A DNA stretch of 64,000 bases from DATEPR01 sp963780635 (GCA_963780635.1 CAWACW010000018.1:62001-126000), one strand, 5' to 3'. Counted from the stretch's first letter, positions 16,434 through 25,894 are shown. The notes: generated by a model from the letters alone, not told the origin. Numbers and translations: made by a program.

Positions 16434-17396
16434 GTGGAGATCCGGCGACTCGGTGGGTCAGGACTCGCGGTCAGCGCGATCGGACTCGGGTGCAACAACC
16501 TGGGCAGGCCCGGCACGGCGACCGAGTCGCCGGCCGGCGTCCGCGAGGTGGTGGACGCCGCCCTGGACGTGGGAGTGACGTTCTTCGACGTGGCCGACGT
16601 GTACGGCTCGCCGCGCGGGCGCAGCGAGGAACTGCTCGGTACGGCACTGGCGGGCCGCCGGGACCGGGCGGTGATCGCCACCAAGTTCGGCATGGACATG
16701 CAGGGCGCCAACGGCCCCGACTTCGACGCCCGCGGCTCGCGCGGTTACGTGCGGCGGGCCGTGGAGTCCTCGCTGCGGCGGCTGGGCACCGACTGGATCG
16801 ACCTGTACCAGCTGCACCGCCCCGATCCGGCGACACCGCTGGCGGAAACGCTGGGCGCGCTGGACGACCTGGTCACCGCGGGCATGATCCGCTACGTCGG
16901 GCACTGCAACCTCGCGGGCTGGCAGGTCGCCGACGCGGCCTGGACAGCACGGCAGCACGACTTCGTCGCCCCGGTCGCCGCGCAGAACCACTACTCGCTG
17001 CTGGAACGGGAGGCCGAACGTGAGGTCGTGCCCGCGTGCCGCGAGTTCGACGTCGGCGTGCTGCCGTACTTTCCCCTGGCCAACGGGCTGCTCACCGGCA
17101 AGTACCGCCGCGGCGAGACACCACCGCCGGGCAGCAGGCTGGCCGGCCGGGACCGGCTGCTCGCCGACGCCCCGTGGGACCGCGTCGAGGCGCTGCGCTC
17201 GTTCGCCAAGGAACACGACCTGACCATGGCGACGGTGGCGCTCGGCTGGCTGGTCGCGCAGCCGGTGGTCGGCTGCGTGATCGCCGGTGCCACGTCCGCG
17301 GAGCAGGTCGTCGCGAACGCCGCCGCGGCACAGTGGCGACCGACACAGGAGGATCTCGCGAGGTTGTCCGAGATCTGCCCACCGGGCAGGCGTTAG
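16434..17396 (+). CDS. Aldo/keto reductase
   Basis: A 320-residue TIM-barrel NADPH oxidoreductase. The catalytic tetrad is visible: Asp and Tyr in FFDVADVYGSPRGRSEE, Lys in VIATKFGMDM, and His in LYQLHRPDPATP. The C-terminal cofactor region (VVGCVIAGATSAEQVVANAA) is typical of AKR family members. GTG at 16434 was chosen because the product then starts VEIRRLGGSGLAVSAIGLGC, as in relatives; the frame is open upstream but that part is a shadow of the phosphotransferase. The SDR follows 34 bp downstream. Confidence 0.92.
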   Translation: MEIRRLGGSGLAVSAIGLGCNNLGRPGTATESPAGVREVVDAALDVGVTFFDVADVYGSPRGRSEELLGTALAGRRDRAVIATKFGMDMQGANGPDFDARGSRGYVRRAVESSLRRLGTDWIDLYQLHRPDPATPLAETLGALDDLVTAGMIRYVGHCNLAGWQVADAAWTARQHDFVAPVAAQNHYSLLEREAEREVVPACREFDVGVLPYFPLANGLLTGKYRRGETPPPGSRLAGRDRLLADAPWDRVEALRSFAKEHDLTMATVALGWLVAQPVVGCVIAGATSAEQVVANAAAAQWRPTQEDLARLSEICPPGRR

Positions 17397-17430
17397 CCTC
17401 TGCCGACAGCAGTCGTCACGGGGAGGGCAC

Positions 17431-18189
17431 ATGCGGATCTCGGACACCGTCGCGATCGTCACCGGAGCCGCGTCCGGACTCGGCGGGGCCACGGCACGGG
17501 CACTGGCCGACGCGGGCGCCCGGGTGTTCGGGCTCGACCTGCCCGGCGCGGTGGAGAAGGCGCAGGCCGACGCGCCACCGGGGATCAGCTACCTGGCCGC
17601 CGACGTGACGGACCCCGACCAGGTGGCCGCCGCCGTCGCGACCGCCGCGCAGGACGGGCCGCTGCGGATCGCCGTGAACTGCGCGGGAATCGGTACCGCC
17701 GGCCGGATCCTGTCCCGCAAGGGCCCGCACGACCTGGCGACGTTCCGCAAGGTCATCGAGGTCAACCTGATCGGCACGTTCAACGTGCTGCGGCTGGCGG
17801 CCGAGGCCATCGCGGCCACCGACCCGATCGGCGAGCAGCGCGGCGTCATCATCAACACCGCGTCCATCGCCGCGTTCGACGGCCAGATCGGCCAGGCCGC
17901 CTACTCGTCGTCCAAGGGCGGCATCGTCGGGCTGACCCTGCCCGCCGCGCGGGATCTCGCGCAGTCCGGCATCCGCGTGATGGCCATCGCACCGGGCATT
18001 GTGGACACTCCGATGCTGGCGGGCGTCAGCGACGAGTTCCGCGCCGCGCTCGCCGAGGGTGTGCCGTTCCCGAAGCGGCTCGCGCTGCCCGCCGAGTACG
18101 CGCAGCTGGCCGTGATGATCGTCGAGCACGACTACCTCAACGGCGAGGTCATCCGGATGGACGGCGCGCTGCGAATGGCTCCCCGGTAA
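17431..18189 (+). CDS. Short-chain dehydrogenase (HSD10 / 3-hydroxyacyl-CoA dehydrogenase type 2-like)
   Basis: 252 residues. The Rossmann start is VAIVTGAASGLGGATARAL (TGxxxGxG), followed by NCAGIGTAGRILSRKG (NAG element) and catalytic Ser in INTASIAAFDGQ. The YSSSKGG (YxxxK) motif and PGIVDTPML follow. The long acidic/TDPIGEQRGV insert before the Ser is characteristic of type-II 3-hydroxyacyl-CoA dehydrogenases. GGGAGGG precedes the ATG. A role in acyl-CoA or branched-chain oxidation is inference from family. Confidence 0.9.
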   Translation: MRISDTVAIVTGAASGLGGATARALADAGARVFGLDLPGAVEKAQADAPPGISYLAADVTDPDQVAAAVATAAQDGPLRIAVNCAGIGTAGRILSRKGPHDLATFRKVIEVNLIGTFNVLRLAAEAIAATDPIGEQRGVIINTASIAAFDGQIGQAAYSSSKGGIVGLTLPAARDLAQSGIRVMAIAPGIVDTPMLAGVSDEFRAALAEGVPFPKRLALPAEYAQLAVMIVEHDYLNGEVIRMDGALRMAPR

Positions 18190-19842
18190 CTAGAGGTCGC
18201 CCACGAACGGCAATTCGGTCACCGCGGGTGACGACATCCACTGCCGCAGCGTCCTGGTGGCCCGCACGTCGTCCTCGTTGTACTCCAGCAACCGCCGCCG
18301 CTGCCCCAGATCAGCCGGGTCGCCGTCCATGCCGACGGCGTCCCGGTACCAGCGCATCGAGTTCTCGCCGCCGGCTTCCGGGTCGCGCCAGTGGAAACCG
18401 GCGACGGGTGCGATCGTCTTGAGGCCCTTGCCCCGCGCGCACAGGAACGTCTCCGACACGATGCGGAACAGGTCCACCCACGCGGGCGCCGAGATGAACT
18501 GCGTGACCTCCGCCCGCGTCGGCACGTTGCGCGCACCGGCGAACCGGTCGGCGGACGCGAGCAGCCAGCGGTTCTCGGCCAGCTCGTTGTAGCAGTACGC
18601 GCGGAACGTCAGGCCTGCCAGCCCGGTGCGCATCCGCACCTCGGTCAGCCACTGCCAGAACTCGCCGAACGAGCGGCCCTCGTCCTTCGTGGGCAGCGGC
18701 TGCCAGGTGACGAACGCCCGGTACCCGGCCGGGATGTCGATCTCGTTCACCCTCGGCCCGGACAGGTAGGCACCCCACAGGTACGCGCCGGCGTCGCCGA
18801 AGCTCTCCATGTCCACGTCGACCTCGACGTCCGCGCGCGGCACCCGTACGTCCACCACCCGGCGCACCACGGTCAGGTCGGCCAGCCACGCCCTGGCCAG
18901 CGCCACCGCGTCCGGGAACGGCGTGCCGACCAGCGGCACCGGCGCCACCCCGGTGGGCGCCAGCGCGGCCAGGTCGTCGACCGTGCGGATGCCGTGCTGG
19001 CGCAGGTGCACCGCGTCCTCGCCGCGCAGCACCAGGCTGACGTCGCGGGCCGCGGTCAGGTCGGTCTCGCAGACCGGCCACCACGGGCAGCTGCGGCAGT
19101 CCATGATCCGCGACGGCAGCGCGAGCGGTTGCGCGTGCGACCGGGCGGCGTCGGCGACGGCCAGCCGGTCGGCGAACCGGGCCTCGTACTCGGCGACCGC
19201 GGTCCGGCCACCCGGCCAGTTCGGCGCCTCCAGGTCGTGCCACAACACGACGTCCGCGTCCAGCCCGATGACGCCGCCGACGGCCCGGCCGGTCGCCGCC
19301 TGGCCGCAGGCGCGCAGCAACTGCCGGATGTGCACCAGGCGGAGCTGGTCGCGCGGCTGCGGCCGGACCTTGCGCAACGGGTCGGTCCGGCTGCCGCGGG
19401 GCGTCGGGTCGGACGGCGGCGACGTGCGCGCACCGTTGCCCGGGTCGGTGATCTTGTGCCGGACCACCAGCACCGGGACGTAGCCGTCGCCGGTGTGCAC
19501 CAGCAGGTCGATCCGGCCGCGGCGGCCGCCTGCCGGGTCGCGCGGCAGCTGGGCATTCCAGATGAACCGGGCACTGGCCCGCATCGCGGCCAGCGTGCCG
19601 CGCTCCCGGTCACTCGCGGTCACGTTCTGGCCGGTCGGGATTTCCATCCACGCCGAGCCGAACAGCCTGGCCAGGTCGTCGCCGACCCGCCTGCGGTGGG
19701 CGGCGGCGTCGGCCGAGCGCTGCTCGCCCGCCGGGTCCGGCGGGGCCTTGACCACGTCGGTCATGTCCGGGTCGTTGTCCAGGTGTACTCGGCGCCGACA
19801 GCGGCTGACCACGCCCGCGTCCAGGAGCACCGGATTGTTCAC
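18190..19842 (-). CDS. TM0106-family RecB-like / DEDD nuclease
   Basis: About 550 residues. The N-terminal part resembles a RecB/Cas4-type nuclease: GRRGRIDLLVHTGDG with the acidic core and a downstream Cys pair in DCRSCPWWPVCETDL that could bind a cluster or zinc. The C-terminal part is an RNase H-like DEDD exonuclease: DVDMESFGDAGAYLWGAYLS and the terminal YNEDDVRATRTL. A helix-hairpin-helix-like stretch (RTVDDLAALAPTGVAP) lies between. GTG at 19842 or 19848. It is convergent with the SDR (stops adjacent). A DNA-processing role is likely but untested. Confidence 0.87.
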   Translation of the reverse strand: MNNPVLLDAGVVSRCRRRVHLDNDPDMTDVVKAPPDPAGEQRSADAAAHRRRVGDDLARLFGSAWMEIPTGQNVTASDRERGTLAAMRASARFIWNAQLPRDPAGGRRGRIDLLVHTGDGYVPVLVVRHKITDPGNGARTSPPSDPTPRGSRTDPLRKVRPQPRDQLRLVHIRQLLRACGQAATGRAVGGVIGLDADVVLWHDLEAPNWPGGRTAVAEYEARFADRLAVADAARSHAQPLALPSRIMDCRSCPWWPVCETDLTAARDVSLVLRGEDAVHLRQHGIRTVDDLAALAPTGVAPVPLVGTPFPDAVALARAWLADLTVVRRVVDVRVPRADVEVDVDMESFGDAGAYLWGAYLSGPRVNEIDIPAGYRAFVTWQPLPTKDEGRSFGEFWQWLTEVRMRTGLAGLTFRAYCYNELAENRWLLASADRFAGARNVPTRAEVTQFISAPAWVDLFRIVSETFLCARGKGLKTIAPVAGFHWRDPEAGGENSMRWYRDAVGMDGDPADLGQRRRLLEYNEDDVRATRTLRQWMSSPAVTELPFVGDL

Positions 19843-19903
19843 GGACACAGACTCTAGAGCGTCGCCGGGACACCGTCCGCGCACTCCAGTAGGTTTCCCG
19901 GTC

Positions 19904-20398
19904 ATGGCACTGGGCAGGAAGTCCGGCGGCAAGAAGGCCGCCAAGACAGCCAAGGGTGTTGGCAAGGCGCTGTTGACCCCTGGTGGGGCCAAGAACGTGC
20001 TCGGTGTGGCGAAGGTGCTGGGCCCGGCCGTGGTGCCGGTGGTGGCGCCGTACGCGCTCAAGGCGGCCGGCGCGGCCCGGGACGGCCTGGACCGCTACCG
20101 CGCCCGCAGGCTGGGCGTGGACGTGACGCAGCTGGCCGAGTTCACCGGCCGGGGTGGCGCACTGCACGCCCGGATCGTCGGCGCCGACCAGTCGCTGGCC
20201 GACCTGGAGGGCAGGCCGGGTGCCGACGAGGCGGACCGGGCGTTCGCGGTGCGCGGCCGGAGCACGCTGACCAAGCTGGCCGCCGCGGTGCGGGCCGCCG
20301 AGCGGATGCCGACGGCCCGGCGCAAGGCGGCCTGGAAGTCGGTGGGCACCGAGTTGGACCCCATTGAGCGGGAACTGCTGCAACGATTGGGCGTGTAA
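19904..20398 (+). CDS. DUF6474-like conserved protein
   Basis: 164 residues. A very Lys/Gly-rich N-terminus (MALGRKSGGKKAAKTAKGVG) precedes a weakly hydrophobic stretch (VLGPAVVPVVAPYALKAAG, about 40-58). A conserved RYRARRLGVDVTQLAEFTGR core and a helical C-terminus follow. The pattern fits the DUF6474 group of Pseudonocardiales. No catalytic motif. Divergent from the nuclease gene across 61 bp. Confidence 0.78.
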   Translation: MALGRKSGGKKAAKTAKGVGKALLTPGGAKNVLGVAKVLGPAVVPVVAPYALKAAGAARDGLDRYRARRLGVDVTQLAEFTGRGGALHARIVGADQSLADLEGRPGADEADRAFAVRGRSTLTKLAAAVRAAERMPTARRKAAWKSVGTELDPIERELLQRLGV

Positions 20399-20490
20399 TT
20401 CGGCCGGCGCGCTTCTCCTCTTGAGCGCATTCACACAATCGCTTGAATTTGGGGGTCACAACCGCCACAGCGCGGCTTAGGCTGCGATCC

Positions 20491-21042
20491 GTGACCGCTA
20501 CGCCGACGCCGACCCGGGGCCTGCCCCGGTTCTGTCGTGGTGGCGTACTCGCGGTCACGTCGGCCACGCTGGCGGTGGCCGCGCACGCCGTTGCCGGCGG
20601 CGGGTTGCCCGATGCCGGGGTGACCGCGCTGCTCACCATCGGGGTGGCCGCGGTCGGTGTCGCGCTGGCCGACCGGCGCCGCTCGATCGGCGCGATCATC
20701 GCCGTACTGGGCGCCGCCCAACTGGCGACGCACGTGTTGCTGTCCTTCGCCGAGATGGGCATGGCAGGCGACATGGGCATGGTGGGCCACGGTTACACGC
20801 TGCCCATGCTCGGTGCGCACGCCGTGGCGGTGCTGCTCTCCGCCTGGCTGTTGGTGCGCGCTGACGATGCGCTCTTCCTGGCCGCGTCCGTGCTGGCCAG
20901 GCTGTTGCCCCGGCTGCTCTCACTGCCCGGGGTGCCCGAGGCGCCGCAGCATCCGCGCCCGGCCGTGCCCGGTCAGGACAGGTCCACGACCGTCCTGCTG
21001 CGCCGGAGCAATGCCCGTCGGGGTCCGCCGGTGGCCGCCTGA
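20491..21042 (+). CDS. Met/His-rich membrane protein upstream of the copper genes
   Basis: 183 residues with about four membrane segments and an Arg-rich cytoplasmic tail. Between segments 3 and 4 lies FAEMGMAGDMGMVGHGYTL, with five Met and one His, a composition typical of Cu(I)-binding loops. GTG at 20491 was chosen because upstream codons lack a ribosome site. The gene sits 130 bp before the YcnI-CopC-CopD operon on the same strand. A copper link is inferred from composition and context only. Confidence 0.72.
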   Translation: MTATPTPTRGLPRFCRGGVLAVTSATLAVAAHAVAGGGLPDAGVTALLTIGVAAVGVALADRRRSIGAIIAVLGAAQLATHVLLSFAEMGMAGDMGMVGHGYTLPMLGAHAVAVLLSAWLLVRADDALFLAASVLARLLPRLLSLPGVPEAPQHPRPAVPGQDRSTTVLLRRSNARRGPPVAA

Positions 21043-21172
21043 CCGACTCGCCTCCTACCCACGCCTGACTTCGGTGGGTCGGTCCCGCGCGTACGTCTGT
21101 CCCGCATGGCATCCTCACCGCCTGGCACCGGCCGTGTTCCGGTGCCCACAAACCTCACGGAGTACTGCTTCC

Positions 21173-21949
21173 ATGTCCACGCACAGAAGAATCGTGGTGC
21201 GCGCTGCCGCGTCCGTGGCAGGTGCCGGCCTCCTGGTGCTCGTCAGCACCGGGATCGCCTCGGCCCACGTGACCGCGCATTCCCCGGACGTCGCCGCCAA
21301 GGGCGGCGACGCCGAGATCACCTTCCGGATGCCCAACGAAGAAGCCACCGCCAGCGCCGTCAAGCTGCAGGTGAACTTCTCCACCACCAGCCCGATCACC
21401 AACGCCGACCTCGAACCGGTCCCCGGCTGGACGGCACAGGAAACCATGATGACCCTGCCCAAGCCGGTCGACATGGACAACGAAACCGTCACCACCGCGG
21501 TCAAGTCGATCACCTGGACCGCCACTTCAGGCGGCGGCATCGCCCCCGGCCAGTTCCAGGAGTTCTCCATCTCCGTGGAAGGCCTCCCCGACAACACCGA
21601 CACCCTGGTGATGCCCGCCATCCAGACCTACTCCGACGGCAGCGTCATCAACTGGATCCAGCCCACCGTGCCCGGCCGGCCCGAACCCGAGCACCCGGCA
21701 CCCAACCTGGCACTGGCCCCCGCGGGCGCGGATGACGCCGCACCCGCCGCGGCCACGGCCGGCACCCAGGCGGCACCGCCGGCAGCGGCCGCCACCGCCG
21801 ACAGCACGGCACGCTGGCTCGGCGGAATCGGCATCGTCATCGCCGCACTCGGTCTCGGCTTCGGTCTCGGCGCCTTCGTGCGCGGCAGGCGGGGCCCGGG
21901 TTCCGGTGCGGGACAGGAGGCTCGTTCCAAGGCGGAGGCATCGGCATGA
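21173..21949 (+). CDS. YcnI-family (DUF1775) copper-binding membrane protein
   Basis: 258 residues: a signal peptide (about 1-29) ending in ASAHVTAHSPD, so processing would leave the N-terminal His that binds Cu(II) in this family. Next come a YcnI beta domain (30-180) with TFRMPNEE, VPGWTAQE and PGQFQEFSISV, an Ala/Pro linker, and one C-terminal membrane helix (about 222-243) with a basic tail. It overlaps copC by ATGA. Likely an extracytoplasmic copper chaperone. Confidence 0.93.
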   Translation: MSTHRRIVVRAAASVAGAGLLVLVSTGIASAHVTAHSPDVAAKGGDAEITFRMPNEEATASAVKLQVNFSTTSPITNADLEPVPGWTAQETMMTLPKPVDMDNETVTTAVKSITWTATSGGGIAPGQFQEFSISVEGLPDNTDTLVMPAIQTYSDGSVINWIQPTVPGRPEPEHPAPNLALAPAGADDAAPAAATAGTQAAPPAAAATADSTARWLGGIGIVIAALGLGFGLGAFVRGRRGPGSGAGQEARSKAEASA

Positions 21950-22500
21950 GGATGAAGCGGCTGGTCGTCGGATCGTTGCTCGCCGGGCTGGCGGTGGCCG
22001 CACTGGCCACCCCCGCGTCCGCGCACGACGTGTTGATCTCCACGACACCGAAGGCAGGATCGTCGGTGACCACCGGGCCGGCGGCGGTCACGTTCAACTT
22101 CGACGCACCGGTACAGCACGGTGACGACACGATCGTCGTGATCGGCCCGAACGGCACCCACTGGGAGAAGACCTCGGTGGCCAACGTCGTCGGGGACTCG
22201 GTGTCCACGACCGTCGGGCCGCTGGGCCCGGCAGGCGTCTACACCGCGAGTTACCACATCATCTCCGCGGACGGCCACGCGGTGACCGGCGACGTGACGT
22301 TCACGCTCACCAAGGCAGGCAACGGACAACCCGTCACCTCGGCGGCGGTGAGCTCCACCGGCAGCGGTGGTGGCGGCGTGCCGGTGTGGGTGTGGATCGT
22401 CATCGCGATCGTGGTGCTGGGCGGGGTGCTGTACTTCGCGCTGCGCACCGGACGACAGGCCACCACCGAAGGCAGGCCACTGCAGGAGAGCCGGAAATGA
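21946..22500 (+). CDS. copC: CopC-domain copper resistance/uptake protein
   Basis: 184 residues. A signal peptide is cleaved after SAS/SAH, giving mature HDVLISTTPKAGSSV with His1 as Cu(II) ligand. The CopC beta-barrel includes VTFNFDAPVQ and YHIISADGHAVTGDVTF, whose Asp and His complete the site. A Ser/Gly linker and one membrane helix (VWVWIVIAIVVLGGVLYFAL, about 145-165) anchor it outside the cell. Both ends overlap neighbours by 4 nt, so it is tightly coupled to YcnI and CopD. Confidence 0.93.
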   Translation: MRMKRLVVGSLLAGLAVAALATPASAHDVLISTTPKAGSSVTTGPAAVTFNFDAPVQHGDDTIVVIGPNGTHWEKTSVANVVGDSVSTTVGPLGPAGVYTASYHIISADGHAVTGDVTFTLTKAGNGQPVTSAAVSSTGSGGGGVPVWVWIVIAIVVLGGVLYFALRTGRQATTEGRPLQESRK

Positions 22501-23561
22501 CGAACCCGACCACGACCGCCATCCCGCCCTCGACCGTGCTCCGGCCCCGCTACCAGCTGCTGTACGTGCTGGCGGGGGCGGCTGTCGCGGGCGTGCTCAT
22601 CGGCCTCGCCTTCACCGCGAAGGTCTCGAACCCCACGGTGCCGGGCATCGCTTCGCCGAGCACGGCGGTCGTGGTCGGGCTTCCGATCTCCCGGGCGGTG
22701 CTCGACCTCGCGTCGGTGCTCACCGTCGGCATGAGCTTCCTGCCGAAGCTGCTGGGCCCCGAACGCCATCGGGGCACCCCGGCCGTGCTCGCGCACGCCC
22801 GGTTGATCGCCGTGGTCAGCGCCGGGGTGTGGTTCGTCGCCGCGCTCGTGTCACTGGCCCTTGAGGAGGCGGACACCAACGTCGGCCTGCCCGTCACGCT
22901 GGGCACCATCGGCACCTACGTCAAGCAGATCGGGTCCGGCCAGGCACTGCTCGTGGTCGCCGCCTGCGCGCTGGTGTACGTCGTGATCGGCGTGCTCGCG
23001 GTGCAGCGCGGTGAGGACGTGCCGGTCGAGCTGCGGATCACCGTCGCGATGTTCGCGCTGCTGCCGCTGTCGGTGGCCGGGCACGCGGCCTTCGGCAACC
23101 AGCAGCTGCGCGATGTCGGCCTGATCGCCATCGAACTGCACGTGGTGAGCGCGGTGAGCTGGCTGGCCGGGCTGCTGGCGGTGATGTTGCTGGTCGCGAC
23201 CGACCGGCCACTGCTCGCCGAGGCGCTGCCGCGGTTCTCCAAACTGGCCACGATCTGCGTGTTCATGGTGGCCTTCACCGGCATGTTCAGCGCCTGGTAC
23301 GAGCTCTACAGCACGCCGGGTATCCACTGGTACTCGGCACTGTTCACCACGGGTTACGGCTTGATCGTGCTCGGCAAGCTGGTCTGCGTCGGCGCGGCCG
23401 GCCTGCTCGGCGCCTACACCCGGTTCAAACTGTTGCCCGCGATCATGGAGCGGCGGCTGACGCCGGTGCTGACCTGGGCGACGATGGAGATCGCGATGCT
23501 GTCGATCGCGTTCGGCCTGGCAGCGGTGCTGATCAGGTCGCCGGTGGTGAGCGGCACCTGA
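22497..23561 (+). CDS. copD: CopD-family copper permease
   Basis: 354 residues with about 8-9 membrane segments, normal for standalone CopD domains. ATGA overlap with copC. Conserved polar residues within helices include HAAFGNQQLRD, ELHVVSAVSWLAGLLAV and GMFSAWYELYSTPG, matching the CopD signature. Imports copper delivered by CopC/YcnI. The cytochrome-c-oxidase assembly domain fused in some actinobacteria is absent. Confidence 0.92.
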   Translation: MTNPTTTAIPPSTVLRPRYQLLYVLAGAAVAGVLIGLAFTAKVSNPTVPGIASPSTAVVVGLPISRAVLDLASVLTVGMSFLPKLLGPERHRGTPAVLAHARLIAVVSAGVWFVAALVSLALEEADTNVGLPVTLGTIGTYVKQIGSGQALLVVAACALVYVVIGVLAVQRGEDVPVELRITVAMFALLPLSVAGHAAFGNQQLRDVGLIAIELHVVSAVSWLAGLLAVMLLVATDRPLLAEALPRFSKLATICVFMVAFTGMFSAWYELYSTPGIHWYSALFTTGYGLIVLGKLVCVGAAGLLGAYTRFKLLPAIMERRLTPVLTWATMEIAMLSIAFGLAAVLIRSPVVSGT

Positions 23562-23583
23562 GTGCTCCGGCACCGCCCGTCGG

Positions 23584-23928
23584 TCAGTCCAGCTCGGTGA
23601 ACTGGGCGGTCGACGGGTGGTGTGTGCGGTAGCCGTCGAGCCGGCCCACCGCGTGCTTCGCGCGCTGTTCCAGTTCGTTTCGGGCGAGCCATCCGGCGGC
23701 GTAGTGGCGGTAGTCCTGCGCGAGCAGTACCAGCTCGGCCAGATACCCGGCGGAGCGCCGCCGACCGGCCTCGGGCAGCCCCGCCAGCAGGGGCAACTGG
23801 CTGTCCACGATCTGGTCCAACATGGCCGCGGCCTGCAGTGCTTTGCGGGCGCGCCACTGGGTCAGCGGTCCTCGCGGCAGACCCCGCATCGCGCTCAACC
23901 CCCGCCCACCTGTGGCACCCATTCGCAC
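23584..23928 (-). CDS. Small hypothetical protein
   Basis: At most 114 residues, mainly helical: LTQWRARKALQAAAMLDQIV and YLAELVLLAQDYRHYAAGWL. No membrane segment or known motif. The frame opens with GTG at 23928; ATG at 23889 (MRGLPRG), with GGGGG 8 nt upstream, may be the true start. Convergent with copD and divergent from the gamma-glutamyltransferase gene. Function not recognised. Confidence 0.6.
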   Translation of the reverse strand: MRMGATGGRGLSAMRGLPRGPLTQWRARKALQAAAMLDQIVDSQLPLLAGLPEAGRRRSAGYLAELVLLAQDYRHYAAGWLARNELEQRAKHAVGRLDGYRTHHPSTAQFTELD

Positions 23929-24083
23929 GGCTGAATCGCCGTTCGCTGCCTGGACGTTACTGGTTCGGAACCTTCCCTCACCCGACTGCCCCCAATGTCA
24001 ACCAAATGAGACCCATTGGGCGGCGAATTCGTCACACACAGCGGTTTCCCGCCACTCGGACGTGCAACGGTAGGTTGAGGTCC

Positions 24084-25877
24084 GTGTTCACCACTCGACC
24101 GGAGCTTTCCGGCAACTTCGGCATGGTCGCGTCGACGCACTGGCTCGCCTCGCAGGCGGGCATGGCGGTGCTGGAGACCGGCGGGAACGCGTTCGACGCG
24201 GCGGTGGCGGCCGGGTTCGTACTCCAGGTGGTGGAGCCACATCTCAACGGGCCGGGCGGTGAGGTGCCGGTGGTGTTCAGTACGCCGGGCGCTGACGCCC
24301 CGCGCGTGCTGTGCGGGCAGGGTGTCGCCCCGGCGGGCGCGACCATCGAGCACTACCGCGCGCAGGGCCTGGACCTGATCCCCGGCTCCGGCCTGCTGGC
24401 CGCGACCGTGCCCGGCTCGTGGGATGCCTGGCTGACCCTGCTGCGCGACCACGGCACCAAGTCGCTGCGCGAGGTGCTGACCTACGCCATCGGCTACGCG
24501 CGGGCCGGTTACCCGGTGCTCGACCGGATTCCGATGACGGTGAACGCGGTCGCCGACCTGTTCCGCGACCACTGGCCGACCTCGGCCGCACTGTGGCTGC
24601 CCGGCGGCAAGGCGCCGGAGATCCGGCACGCCAATCCGGTGCTGGCCGACACGTGGGAGCGGCTGCTCGCCGAGGCCGAGTCGGCCGGTGCGGACCGCGA
24701 GGCGCAGATCGAGGCAGGCCGCCGGGCGTGGTCCCAGGGCTTCGTGGCCGACGCGATCGACGCGTTCTGCCGCACCGCGTTCCGCGACGACTCCGGGCGT
24801 GACCACGCGGGCGTGCTCACCGGCGCCGATCTGGCCGGATGGCAGGCCTCCTACGAGGACGCGCTGACCGTCGACGTCGGCGGCGGCTGGACGCTGGCCA
24901 AGGTCGGTGGCTGGAGCCAGGGCCCCGCGCTCGCGCAGGAAATCCTGCTGCTGAACACCTTCGCCGACGAGCTGGCCTATGTGGACGGTGTGCCGACCGC
25001 GCGCACGGTGCACCTCGCTGTCGAGTGCGCGAAGCTCGCCTTCGCCGACCGGGAGGCCTGGTACGGCGACGTGCCGGACGTGCCGTTGGCCGAGCTGATG
25101 TCGGCCGCCTACACCGCGGAACGCGCGAAACTGGTGGGGGAGCAGGCTTCCTGGGAACTGCGGCCCGGCTCGCCCGGCGGTCGCACACCGCGGCTGCCCG
25201 AGTTCGTGGCCAAGGGCCTCGGCGCCGGTGACCCCGGCCCGACCGGCGGTGCCGTCGGTGAGCCCACGGTGGACCGTGGCGGCCGGGTTCGTGGCGACAC
25301 CGTGCACCTCGACGTCACCGACTCGTTCGGCAACGTCGTCTCGGCCACGCCGTCGGGCGGCTGGCTGCAGTCGTCGCCGACCATCCCTGAACTGGGTTTC
25401 TGCCTGGGCAGCCGGGCGCAGATGTACTGGCTCGAGGAGGGCCTGCCGGGCTCGCTCGCACCGGGCAGGCGGCCGCGGATCACGCTGTCGCCGTCCCTGG
25501 CCACCCGGGACGACGGCACCACGATGGCGTTCGGCACGCCCGGCGGTGACCAGCAGGACCAGTGGCAGCTGTGTTTCTGGCTGGCGCACACGGTCGGCGG
25601 CCTGAACCTGCAGGCCGCGATCGATGCCCCGGCCTGGCACACGTCGGCGTTCCCCAGCTCGTTCTACCCGCGCTGGTGGCAGCCCGGCGAGGTGGTCGTC
25701 GAGTCGCGGCTGGGCGAGCAGGTGCTCGCGGAGCTGCAGGAACGCGGCCACGCACTGGTCGACGCCGGCCCGTGGACGCTGGGCCGAATCTCCGCCGCCG
25801 CCAAGGACGGCCCGACCGGTTTCCTCAAGGCCGCAGCGAACCCCAGGGGAATGCAGGGCTACGCCGTCGGCCGCTGA
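24084..25877 (+). CDS. Gamma-glutamyltransferase family protein (YwrD-like)
   Basis: 597 residues. Ntn-hydrolase that normally self-cleaves at a Thr. GNAFDAAVAAGFVLQVVEPH and GPGGEVPVV are the large-subunit hallmarks. GDTVHLDVTDSFGNVVSAT gives the candidate catalytic Thr at about residue 410 and the conserved D..GN..S segment. LSPSLATRDDGTTMAFGTPGGD is the substrate loop region. No signal peptide is apparent, so it is probably cytoplasmic, as in the YwrD group. GTG at 24084 was chosen from the start of homology; upstream in-frame sequence is Arg/Pro-rich shadow. A long repeat array follows the stop. Confidence 0.9.
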   Translation: MFTTRPELSGNFGMVASTHWLASQAGMAVLETGGNAFDAAVAAGFVLQVVEPHLNGPGGEVPVVFSTPGADAPRVLCGQGVAPAGATIEHYRAQGLDLIPGSGLLAATVPGSWDAWLTLLRDHGTKSLREVLTYAIGYARAGYPVLDRIPMTVNAVADLFRDHWPTSAALWLPGGKAPEIRHANPVLADTWERLLAEAESAGADREAQIEAGRRAWSQGFVADAIDAFCRTAFRDDSGRDHAGVLTGADLAGWQASYEDALTVDVGGGWTLAKVGGWSQGPALAQEILLLNTFADELAYVDGVPTARTVHLAVECAKLAFADREAWYGDVPDVPLAELMSAAYTAERAKLVGEQASWELRPGSPGGRTPRLPEFVAKGLGAGDPGPTGGAVGEPTVDRGGRVRGDTVHLDVTDSFGNVVSATPSGGWLQSSPTIPELGFCLGSRAQMYWLEEGLPGSLAPGRRPRITLSPSLATRDDGTTMAFGTPGGDQQDQWQLCFWLAHTVGGLNLQAAIDAPAWHTSAFPSSFYPRWWQPGEVVVESRLGEQVLAELQERGHALVDAGPWTLGRISAAAKDGPTGFLKAAANPRGMQGYAVGR

Positions 25878-25894
25878 GCAGGCGACCGAGCCAC

